DNA of 6,287 nucleotides, from positions 1 through 6,287 of the forward strand of contig CAZYVA010000102.1 in the NCBI GenBank assembly GCA_964650695.1, given 5' to 3'. Source of the DNA: CAZYVA01 sp964650695. GTDB taxonomy: Bacteria; Bacillota; Clostridia; Lachnospirales; Lachnospiraceae. This document shows, in pieces, positions 1 through 6,287 of the stretch (position 1 is the first letter of the stretch; every line of letters starts with the position of its first letter). The position numbers and the translations under genes were made by a program. The notes beneath the pieces are model-generated. The model was not told where the DNA came from. It saw only the letters and a list, made by a program, of their open reading frames with translations, and did not search any database.

Positions 1-1050
1 CCTTTCCTCCCAGCTCCCCATCATCCTCCGATAAGATTCCAGAAGCCCGATCCGGGGCTCCCAGCCCAATTTCTTAAGCTTCCCCGCGTTCAACTGCATC
101 CGGACGTCCGGCGCGTACCCGTACTGCAGCGCGTCTTTTGGTATGTCAAAAAGCACCTGTATCCTGCCCCCTGCCAGCTCTTCTGCCACCATCTGCGCCA
201 TTTCCCTTATCGTCATATGGGACGCCTCGTTCGTCACCGTATAAGCCTGCCCGTCCTCCCCCCGTACAAGCAGCAGGAACACCGCTTTCAGCGCGTCACT
301 GGTATAACAGTAATTCCCCACCGAACCGCCCGCCGTATGCAGGATAATATCCTCCCCTTTCAGGGCGCTTTTCGCGAACTGGGCAAACACCCGGTTTTCC
401 TCCATAGGGACGCCGGCCCCAAACGTCTGCGCCAGCCTCGCGATCCGCACAGGGACCTCGTACTCGCTTGCATAAGACGCGCAAAGGCACTCGCAGAGAC
501 GTTTCCCTTCCGGGTAACAGCTCCTCACATTCAGGATATCAACGTAACCCAGATCTTTCTCCGACACAAAGGGAAGATCCGGGTCTGTCACCCCGTAGAC
601 CTCCATCGAGGAGAGGTAAACCATCCCCTTGGCCTGTTTGTTTTTTGCAAGCTCCAGCATCTGTCCTGTCCCGCTTACCGCAGTCCGTATCGTCTCCACC
701 GGATGCGTCACAAAAAACTTCGACCCTGTCGGGCTTGCCGTATGGATGATATAGTCTACCGGGCCCTCCACCCGGATGTCCTCTGCCAGATCCCCGGCAA
801 TCAGTTGTAAGGCGTCCCGGTCCGCCCCCTGGAACATCCGCTTTGCTTTCTCCAGGTCCCGGACCAAAGCCAGTACCCGTATCCTTGCCTGCCTCTGGCG
901 GTCCATCTCCAGCAAAGCTTTGACCGCGAGCGAACCGATCAGCCCCGTCGCCCCGGTAACCAGGACACTGCTGTGGTACAAGTCCTCAAACGGCAGGCCG
1001 CATCCTGCGATATGTTCCAAATCTTCCCGTACATAGCTGTCCAGCAACAT
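1..1050 (-). CDS. Extended SDR, NAD-dependent epimerase/dehydratase family (3' end cut by window edge)
   Basis: This frame is open from ATG at 1050 to base 1: 350 codons with no stop, found by translating the minus strand. Visible family features are a Rossmann nucleotide-binding loop VTGATGLIG (residues 31-39, glycines 33, 36 and 39), an acidic turn GDL (86-88), HTASPTGS (103-110), the active-site strand YLSSMEVYG (145-153), and the catalytic pair Tyr179/Lys183 in YPEGK. The C-terminal part (about 205-350) carries RLAQTFG and a TSDA segment, as in extended SDRs that act on nucleotide sugars. The end, with KLKKLGW (325-330) and a final helix, looks like the normal family C-terminus, so probably only a few residues are missing. 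The gene lies 22 bases after the cytidylyltransferase, suggesting it acts on the precursor or product of that enzyme. Fold and cofactor binding are well supported. Whether it is a reductase, epimerase or dehydratase, and on what substrate, is not determined. Confidence 0.9.
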   Translation of the reverse strand, partial: MLLDSYVREDLEHIAGCGLPFEDLYHSSVLVTGATGLIGSLAVKALLEMDRQRQARIRVLALVRDLEKAKRMFQGADRDALQLIAGDLAEDIRVEGPVDYIIHTASPTGSKFFVTHPVETIRTAVSGTGQMLELAKNKQAKGMVYLSSMEVYGVTDPDLPFVSEKDLGYVDILNVRSCYPEGKRLCECLCASYASEYEVPVRIARLAQTFGAGVPMEENRVFAQFAKSALKGEDIILHTAGGSVGNYCYTSDALKAVFLLLVRGEDGQAYTVTNEASHMTIREMAQMVAEELAGGRIQVLFDIPKDALQYGYAPDVRMQLNAGKLKKLGWEPRIGLLESYRRMMGSWEER

Positions 1051-1072
1051 GGATCCTGTCCCATCCCTTTCC

Positions 1073-1828
1073 TTATCTCATCCGTTTCCCGATCCGGTTT
1101 GTCAGCCCGATCCCAAATGTCTGCTCATTTTCTTTATATTGTAAAAGCGCCCGGAACATATACACGTCTTCCGGGGTTGTCACCTTGATGTTCCCACGGT
1201 TCCCTTCCACGATATGCGCCGGGATGCCCAGCACCTTCAAAATCGTGCAGGCGTCTACGATATCCTCATATTTTCCCGGACGCTTACGGATTTCCTCATG
1301 GTAGGAAAGGATATCCCCCAGCCGGAAGCTCTGCGGGGCCTGCGCGGAAAAACTTTCCCTCCGGTAAGGGACCGTATCGACCGTCCGGCCATCCTTGCTC
1401 AGCATAATCGTCTCATAGCACGCCGTTGATGTGATCGCGTTCCCGCAGCTTTTTACCATCCCGATATTCGCGGAGATCACGTCATAGGAGACAAACGGCC
1501 GCACCCCGTCATGGATCAGCACAATGCTCTCCGGCGGGTTTTCCTTCCTGGCGGCCCGAAGGCCCAGGTAAATGGAATCCTGCGCGGTCTCACCGCCCGG
1601 CACGATCCCCGCGACCTTCGCCACCCGGTATTCGTCCACAAGTTCCTTCGTATAAGGAATGTAGTCCTCCAGCACGGCCATGTAGATTTTATCGATCTCG
1701 CTGTGCTTCTGGAAAAGCTGCAGGGTATGGATCAGGATCGGTTTCCCGTTGATCTCCAAAAACTGCTTCGGGACCCCCGCTCCCAGCCGGATGCCGCTCC
1801 CTCCCGCAAATATCACCGCAATATTCAT
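1073..1828 (-). CDS. IspD/TarI-family cytidylyltransferase, probably CDP-ribitol (or related CDP-polyol) synthase
   Basis: A 251-residue nucleotidyltransferase that should transfer CMP from CTP to a polyol or sugar phosphate in the cytoplasm. The N-terminal CTP-binding loop is FAGGSGIRLG (7-16), followed by PKQFLEINGKPILIHT (20-35). Further family signatures are PGGETAQDSI (77-86), HDGVRPF (106-112), the AQAPQSF segment (162-168), an acidic stretch YEDIVDA (187-193), and NIKVTTPED (213-221) near the C-terminus. Length is in the usual IspD/TarI range plus a tail of about 20 residues. IspD of isoprenoid synthesis shares this fold, but the place directly behind two polyol-phosphate transferases and the TarI-like PKQFLE and GGET wording favour the TarI role (CTP + D-ribitol 5-phosphate to CDP-ribitol). 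The ATG at 1828 has a strong purine-rich ribosome site five bases upstream and follows the preceding stop by 15 bases. Family is certain; the exact substrate (ribitol, ribulose, glycerol or another phosphate) is inferred from context. Confidence 0.9.
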   Translation of the reverse strand: MNIAVIFAGGSGIRLGAGVPKQFLEINGKPILIHTLQLFQKHSEIDKIYMAVLEDYIPYTKELVDEYRVAKVAGIVPGGETAQDSIYLGLRAARKENPPESIVLIHDGVRPFVSYDVISANIGMVKSCGNAITSTACYETIMLSKDGRTVDTVPYRRESFSAQAPQSFRLGDILSYHEEIRKRPGKYEDIVDACTILKVLGIPAHIVEGNRGNIKVTTPEDVYMFRALLQYKENEQTFGIGLTNRIGKRMR

Positions 1829-1832
1829 CTGT

Positions 1833-1841
1833 CCCTCCCCT
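1833..1841 (-). promoter_or_regulatory. Strong Shine-Dalgarno site of the cytidylyltransferase gene
   Basis: The minus strand reads AGGGGAGGG, then five spacer bases (counted from the GGAGG core) before the ATG at 1828. It fills most of the 15-base gap after the upstream stop codon (1844-1846), which fixes this start and fits efficient, coupled translation. Confidence 0.75.
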
Positions 1842-1843
1842 GG

Positions 1844-3598
1844 TTATCGTTCTTCCTCCGCATCGGTTTCCCGCCGGAAATCCAATTGCGCCATCTCTTT
1901 CATTTCCTTTTGCTTCTCCGCCACCCGCTCCGGGATCTCTTTCGGGAGCTTCCCCAGCAAAAACCAATCGATCACACGGTCCGAAGCGCCGCCGTCCGGC
2001 GCGTCGAAGTGATCCGCCGCGTACCGCCCGGCTTTCTCTGCTTCAAAATCCTTCTCCTCGATCGCCCTTGCCACCTCTTCAAAGGTCCGGCAGATTTTCC
2101 CCGGCGCATTCTCCGCGAAGCTTCTATGGAATCCCCGTGTGTATGCGTAATGCTCCAGGTCAAAGGCAAAAAACAGCATCGGGCGGCGCATCAGGGAATA
2201 CTCGTAAATGCCCGAAGAATAATCGGTGACCAGCAGATCCGTGATATAATACAAATCGTTGATATCCGGATATTCCTTCACGTCCAGGAACCTGTCCCGG
2301 TACTCCTCTTTGACCTCCAGCTTTTCCTTCACCCACGGGTGCGCCTTGAACAGTACGACGTATTCCTCCCCGCACGCCTCGTACAGCCGCTTCTGGTCGA
2401 TCATCTCATACGGATAGTAGGCTGTCTTATTGTTCTTCCCCCTGAACGTCGGCGCAAACAGGATCACTTTCTTCCCCTTGCACAGTGGATATTTCTGATA
2501 TAGGATCGCCTTCACCGTTTCCTGGCGATCCCGATTTAAAAACGCGTCGATCCGCGGCATACCCGCCGCGACAACCTGCTCCATATTGATCCCCCAAAGC
2601 TCTGCGTAAAACGGGGCGATCTTTTTGGAATCCACGACGCCATACCAGTATTGACGGTGGCAGGACATCGGCGGGGGGCCTCCGTTCAGCCCCCATCTGC
2701 TGTATCCGGAAGCTTTAAAGCCGGCCCCGCCATGCCAGAGTTGGATGAGCCTGGACTTCTTCCCTACGCGGATCCAGTCAAAAGCCGGGACATAGTCATC
2801 GATAAAAATGATCCCGCTCTGGGCGACCGGCGTAAGGAACCCTTCCCAGTCGATCTCCTCCGGCTCCATCATAGACTGATCCACACTGTAAACCTGTACA
2901 TGGAACTTCCGGTCAAGCCCGCGCTCGGCCATCCGGTTGTAAACCGCTTCGAGGTTGGATCCGAGCCGGTTTTTCTGCACGGTGAGGAACAGCACGTTTT
3001 TCATGCGGTCCCCCTTATACTTCTCTATCGTCTTCCGGTACATCCTGCGCGCGCAGTACCAGACATCATGCCTCTGCCGCTCAAGAATCGCCTTAATATC
3101 TTCTTTCCAGTCTTCATTGACCGGGAATGTCAGCGGCGCCTCGGAAAGATTCCGGATATTCATACGGAAATACAGGCTCCCATACCCCTCCTCTACAAAG
3201 AAAGAGACATTATACGCCTGATGGAACCCGTGGTAGGGAAAACTCCTGGAATGCGCATTCAGCTCCCCCAACAGCGCCTCCCCCATCTCGCACTCCGCCA
3301 GCACGTCCTGCCCCTGGCAGGCGTAGATCCGGTACAGGCCAAACGGCAGGCAGATATTTTCCCCGTTGTTTGTCAAAAGCGCATGCAGCACGTACCGGCC
3401 TGCCCCGATCTTTTCTGTGTCCCACTTTACCCGCGCTTTCCCGGCGGTATAGACGCCATAGTATACGAGGGGGTCCGTATCGATCCCTTCCCCGGCGCCT
3501 TCCTCCCAAAGCTCTACCGTCAAGTATAGATGTGTCCTCTCCCATCGGATCTCCCGCACGGCCACACGCAGGCCACTCTCCTTGATTTTCCAGTTCAT
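1844..3598 (-). CDS. CDP-glycerol/CDP-ribitol:polyol-phosphate transferase (TagB/TagF/TarL-like) with beta-rich N-terminal region
   Basis: A 584-residue enzyme expected at the inner membrane face, transferring glycerol- or ribitol-phosphate from a CDP donor onto a lipid-linked acceptor. Residues about 1-160 form an extra region rich in predicted beta strands, of unknown role. A basic link (about 165-200) leads into a GT-B transferase. Its first half starts with KNVLFLTVQKNRLGSNLEAV (200-219) and holds the acceptor-side motif QLWHGGAGFKASGYSRWG (286-303). The second half has GMPRIDAF (346-353), FAPTFRG (381-387), FKAHP (417-421), and VTDYSSGIYEY (457-467) in the CDP-binding part. His289 and His420 match the two histidines known to be critical in the TagF family, so the enzyme looks active. 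A charged tail of about 38 residues (547-584) follows the catalytic domain. It is longer than minimal TagB-type priming enzymes because of the N-terminal region. It lies 21 bases after the larger transferase gene. Primer versus polymerase role and glycerol versus ribitol substrate cannot be told from motifs alone. Confidence 0.92.
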   Translation of the reverse strand: MNWKIKESGLRVAVREIRWERTHLYLTVELWEEGAGEGIDTDPLVYYGVYTAGKARVKWDTEKIGAGRYVLHALLTNNGENICLPFGLYRIYACQGQDVLAECEMGEALLGELNAHSRSFPYHGFHQAYNVSFFVEEGYGSLYFRMNIRNLSEAPLTFPVNEDWKEDIKAILERQRHDVWYCARRMYRKTIEKYKGDRMKNVLFLTVQKNRLGSNLEAVYNRMAERGLDRKFHVQVYSVDQSMMEPEEIDWEGFLTPVAQSGIIFIDDYVPAFDWIRVGKKSRLIQLWHGGAGFKASGYSRWGLNGGPPPMSCHRQYWYGVVDSKKIAPFYAELWGINMEQVVAAGMPRIDAFLNRDRQETVKAILYQKYPLCKGKKVILFAPTFRGKNNKTAYYPYEMIDQKRLYEACGEEYVVLFKAHPWVKEKLEVKEEYRDRFLDVKEYPDINDLYYITDLLVTDYSSGIYEYSLMRRPMLFFAFDLEHYAYTRGFHRSFAENAPGKICRTFEEVARAIEEKDFEAEKAGRYAADHFDAPDGGASDRVIDWFLLGKLPKEIPERVAEKQKEMKEMAQLDFRRETDAEEER

Positions 3599-3604
3599 TC
3601 CCGG

Positions 3605-3609
3605 CTCCT
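3605..3609 (-). promoter_or_regulatory. Shine-Dalgarno site of the second transferase gene
   Basis: The minus strand has AGGAG followed by a six-base spacer before ATG at 3598. It sits in the 21-base gap after the upstream stop codon (3620-3622) and supports this start. Confidence 0.7.
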
Positions 3610-3619
3610 GTCACTTGAA

Positions 3620-6286
3620 TCACTTCAGCCGATCCACCACATTGCACTGGTAGCGGATCATTTCCTTATAAATCCTCTCGCAGTTACGGTGGTCGCGGAA
3701 AGCAAAGAAGTCATCCGCCCGCGCCACATACTCCTCTTTCATCTTACATCCTGTTTTCATATACGAGATCAGAAGATCGATCAACTCTTCATTCGTCGTG
3801 CAGATCTCCCCGAACGCCATCGTACTGTACTTGAAAACCCCCTCGTCGTAATGCTTCGGGATGTCCTTATGGTGCAGATAGACAACCGGCTTCCTCATAT
3901 AAGCAAAGTCGAACTGGACCCCGGAATAATCCGTCACCATCAGGGCGGACTCCCGGAACAGCTTTTCATAGCTCATATCCCCGATCGACGGGATGATATC
4001 CACATAATCATTTTTCTCAAAATCCTCCGCCTGCGGGCTGACAATGGGGTGCAGGACATAGACGATCCGATAGCCATACTGCTTTGCCGCCTCGATGAGC
4101 TTCGGGGCATTGATCAGGCTATTGTAAATACGGAAATAATCCGTTTGTTTAAAATACGGGTTATAATCCCGCGCCACTCCTTCATTCCCCATCACGATCA
4201 TCGCGGACTGCATCCGCCAGGTCGGGGAGATCAGGATCTGCTTTTTCGCCTCATCTACCAACCCGTCATACCTGGGTACACCTGTCAGCCGGAGGGCATC
4301 GTATCCTATATAATTATAAATCGGATGGGACAGATTTGCAATCTCATACTTGGACGCGCAGAAATACAGCCGCGTGTTATCCTTTAGCCGGTACTGCGCC
4401 CTCGCGATATTCTGCACAGACAGGCCATGCTGTACGCAGACTACATGGAACCGGGTCAGGTCTTTGATGTAGCCGGATCGTTCCTCCCCATACCCATTAA
4501 ACGCATAGACGGTGGAATTTGACACCACCATCATATCCGCGTTTAAGAAGATCAACTGGTGCAGCAATGAATTTCTTTTCAGAGGACGGTACCCTTCTTT
4601 GCGCATCCGCCTGTAATCGGCAGTTTTCTTGTCCAGCAGGTAATAAACCCGGATCCCGTCCCTTTGTTTTGCGCAGTATTTGTAAAGATATTCCGCCGAA
4701 TCCCCGCCTTTATATATTTTGTCGAAAAACATCCAGATCGTCTTTTTCCTGAAATACGGACGCGTGAGAAAATAAATCATCCGCAGTACGATGAACCTTC
4801 TGGAATCCGCGTTTCCGCTTTTCAGCCATCCCAGCCAGGTACACAGCTCCCTGTAGCACATATACCATCTCTTTGCCTTGCGGAACACAATGACGTTATC
4901 TTTTTTGCGGAATGCAAGGAAATTTTTAAATTTCCAGAATCCATACGGGGATTTCGACATGATCTTGCTGTCGTGGGATAAGAGATTGAGTTTCAGCCGG
5001 TAATCATAGCCGTCCATCTCCATCAGGAACACGAGATCCTGATCCCTGTTTTTTTCTTTTAACGGGATGGATACGTGGAACGTATGGTATTTATAAACGG
5101 TAATGCCAAAATACTTACAATGCGAATACCGCATTTCTTCTTTCAGCTTATACTTTTCCCCATCCAGCTTCGCATAGTAATCCACCCGCTCCGTCGCAAA
5201 ATAAGAAAAAGCCCGCAGATCCATCTCCAATTTCCCATCCCGGTATTCCATAAACTGGATCTTCATCTCTACGTCCGTAGAATAAAAAAAGGGGACCCCA
5301 TGAAGCTTCCCTGCCAAAACCGCTTTTTTCCCATCCCCAGGCTCTTCCCTGCAGTAATCCAGCCAAAGCTTTTCATCATCATACTTTAACCTTGCCAAAA
5401 GCAGGCGGATATAATAATTGGTTGTATAAGTCGGGCAGTGATAAAGATCCGCCAGCACATCATCCCCAATATACTGCAAAATCGGCCGCAGGGAACGAAG
5501 GTACGTCTTCCCGTCCTCTGTGATCACCCTTTTGTCGTAAGTATTTTCATTTGTCAAAAGCCTGCAGATGATATAATGCGCTGTGACATACTGCAGGTAT
5601 CGCGGAACCTCGCCATAATCCGCCTGGACCCTCTCCAGAAATGGCAGGAAGCATTTGAAAAGCGAGTCGTAATACCATTCCTTCCGGTAAACGCCAGGGT
5701 AAATATAGTGATGCGCTTCCCTGGGTGTATGGTAATGGTAACACACGCTTTGAAGATACAGAAAAACCCGGTTCTCCAGGCTCATACGAAGCAGCATCTC
5801 TTTTTCCGCTTCCATCCCAAATGCCGGGTTCATAAGATACTGCTTCGCAATCTCCGCGCGGATCACCGTCCCGTTCAAAAACACCGGGACAATGGCGCAG
5901 TCTTCCCGTTCCCACAAATTTACAAGCGTCTTTTGCGTGGGCAGGCGGTTTGGCAAAAAGACGCGCTTGCGCCTTTTCCCTTCAAAAACGTATTCTTTGT
6001 CCGTCATAACCAGGGAAATGCTTTCCCCATATTCCTCCAGCGCGGATAACACATGTTTGAAATAATCCTCCGGAAAGGAATCGCCGCCATTGACAAGGGT
6101 GACGTATGCCCCGTCCGCGTTTTTCACAAACACATCGTACTGCATACTGACATCCGCCGTGTTTCCTTCTGTAATTTCAATCCCTTCCTGCCGGCCCAGC
6201 AACTGCCTCGTGCCTGCATCCAGCTTCTCCTGCCCGGAAGGGATGAATAAAACGGATATTTTCTTTTGATCCATGACATGCTCCAT
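3620..6286 (-). CDS. Two-domain protein: GT2-like N-terminal region fused to a TagF-like CDP-glycerol/CDP-ribitol polyol-phosphate transferase
   Basis: The first ATG is one base from the window edge and gives 888 residues. A better-supported start is the internal ATG at 6274 (884 residues), preceded by GGAG with six-base spacing; a start further upstream cannot be excluded. Residues about 10-215 resemble a GT2 glycosyltransferase: ISVLFIP (10-16), YVTLVNGGDSFPEDYF (61-76), FGMEAEKEMLLRM (156-168) and a terminal YHYHTPRE (183-190). However, the usual VDDGS-type nucleotide site is absent and the DxD position reads NGGD, so it may be inactive. Residues about 240-325 look helical and about 330-440 beta-rich. 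A basic, aromatic stretch (about 450-520) probably contacts the membrane. The GT-B domain carries FDKIYKGGDSAEYLYKY (521-537), VCVQHGL (616-622), GVPRYDG (669-675), SPTWR (687-691), VLHP (744-747) and VTDYSGVQFDF (784-794). His620 and His746 match the two family-critical histidines, so this half should be active. Probable role: chain polymerisation or unit addition at the inner membrane face. Confidence 0.92.
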   Translation of the reverse strand: MEHVMDQKKISVLFIPSGQEKLDAGTRQLLGRQEGIEITEGNTADVSMQYDVFVKNADGAYVTLVNGGDSFPEDYFKHVLSALEEYGESISLVMTDKEYVFEGKRRKRVFLPNRLPTQKTLVNLWEREDCAIVPVFLNGTVIRAEIAKQYLMNPAFGMEAEKEMLLRMSLENRVFLYLQSVCYHYHTPREAHHYIYPGVYRKEWYYDSLFKCFLPFLERVQADYGEVPRYLQYVTAHYIICRLLTNENTYDKRVITEDGKTYLRSLRPILQYIGDDVLADLYHCPTYTTNYYIRLLLARLKYDDEKLWLDYCREEPGDGKKAVLAGKLHGVPFFYSTDVEMKIQFMEYRDGKLEMDLRAFSYFATERVDYYAKLDGEKYKLKEEMRYSHCKYFGITVYKYHTFHVSIPLKEKNRDQDLVFLMEMDGYDYRLKLNLLSHDSKIMSKSPYGFWKFKNFLAFRKKDNVIVFRKAKRWYMCYRELCTWLGWLKSGNADSRRFIVLRMIYFLTRPYFRKKTIWMFFDKIYKGGDSAEYLYKYCAKQRDGIRVYYLLDKKTADYRRMRKEGYRPLKRNSLLHQLIFLNADMMVVSNSTVYAFNGYGEERSGYIKDLTRFHVVCVQHGLSVQNIARAQYRLKDNTRLYFCASKYEIANLSHPIYNYIGYDALRLTGVPRYDGLVDEAKKQILISPTWRMQSAMIVMGNEGVARDYNPYFKQTDYFRIYNSLINAPKLIEAAKQYGYRIVYVLHPIVSPQAEDFEKNDYVDIIPSIGDMSYEKLFRESALMVTDYSGVQFDFAYMRKPVVYLHHKDIPKHYDEGVFKYSTMAFGEICTTNEELIDLLISYMKTGCKMKEEYVARADDFFAFRDHRNCERIYKEMIRYQCNVVDRLK
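6281..6284 (-). promoter_or_regulatory. Shine-Dalgarno-like GGAG favouring the internal start of the large transferase
   Basis: The minus strand reads GGAG, six bases, then ATG at 6274. This GGAG overlaps the first two codons of the outermost ATG (6286), so the two starts are alternatives. The spacing favours 6274, but the ribosome site for 6286 would lie outside the window and cannot be compared. Confidence 0.5.
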
Positions 6287-6287
6287 T

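Noticed and set aside
1051..1072. Possible regulatory site or terminator between the cytidylyltransferase and SDR genes
   Set aside because: The 22-base gap is purine-rich with no inverted repeat followed by a T-run. It probably only supplies a moderate ribosome site: GGGA lies eight bases before the ATG and AGGA only three.
1073..1828. IspD of the MEP isoprenoid pathway
   Set aside because: The fold and motifs are shared with IspD, but the gene sits in an operon with two teichoic-type transferases and no isoprenoid gene is seen. A TarI-like role is more economical; the motifs alone do not exclude IspD.
1511..2503. Open plus-strand frame of about 330 codons
   Set aside because: It lies antisense to the cytidylyltransferase and second transferase genes, spans their junction, resembles no family, and is rich in His, Arg, Leu and Pro as expected of antisense translation.
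2651..4387. Two abutting plus-strand frames (2651-3529 and 3530-4387) that look like a gene pair
   Set aside because: The second starts directly after the stop of the first in the same frame. Both are antisense to strongly conserved transferase genes and show no recognisable motif.
1..6287. CRISPR array, insertion sequence, tRNA or long repeat
   Set aside because: Apart from gaps of 15-22 bases and one base at the right edge, the window is fully covered by four conserved coding genes. No repeated units, transposase motifs or tRNA-like elements were seen by reading both strands.

Overview
The window holds part of one minus-strand gene cluster for a CDP-activated, phosphodiester-linked cell-surface polymer (wall teichoic acid or a teichoic-acid-like capsule). 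Transcription runs right to left. In order it encodes: a large two-domain protein joining a GT2-like region to a CDP-glycerol/CDP-ribitol-type polyol-phosphate transferase (3620-6286); a second polyol-phosphate transferase with a beta-rich N-terminal region (1844-3598); an IspD/TarI-family cytidylyltransferase (1073-1828); and an extended short-chain dehydrogenase/reductase whose reading frame runs off the left edge (1-1050).

The gaps between genes are 21, 15 and 22 bases, so the four genes are almost certainly one operon. No terminator-like hairpin or promoter-sized gap is visible. There is no RNA gene, mobile element, CRISPR array or long repeat, and no stretch over 300 bases without a gene. 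The operon's promoter and its end lie outside the window.

The likely host is a Gram-positive Bacillota, probably a Clostridia/Lachnospiraceae-type gut anaerobe. This is inferred from the TagF-like enzymes, the GT2-TagF fusion, the purine-rich Shine-Dalgarno sites and the roughly balanced base composition. The genus cannot be told from the sequence alone.

Proposed joint role: the cytidylyltransferase makes a CDP-linked polyol or sugar (CDP-ribitol by analogy with TarI). The SDR either reduces a precursor, as TarJ or the reductase half of Bcs1 does, or modifies the sugar. The two membrane-associated transferases then prime and extend the chain, or add alternating units. The enzyme families are clear; the exact activated substrate and repeat unit are not. 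The points most worth following up are the degenerate GT2-like region on the large transferase, and the pairing of a TarI-like enzyme with an extended SDR rather than a TarJ-type alcohol dehydrogenase.
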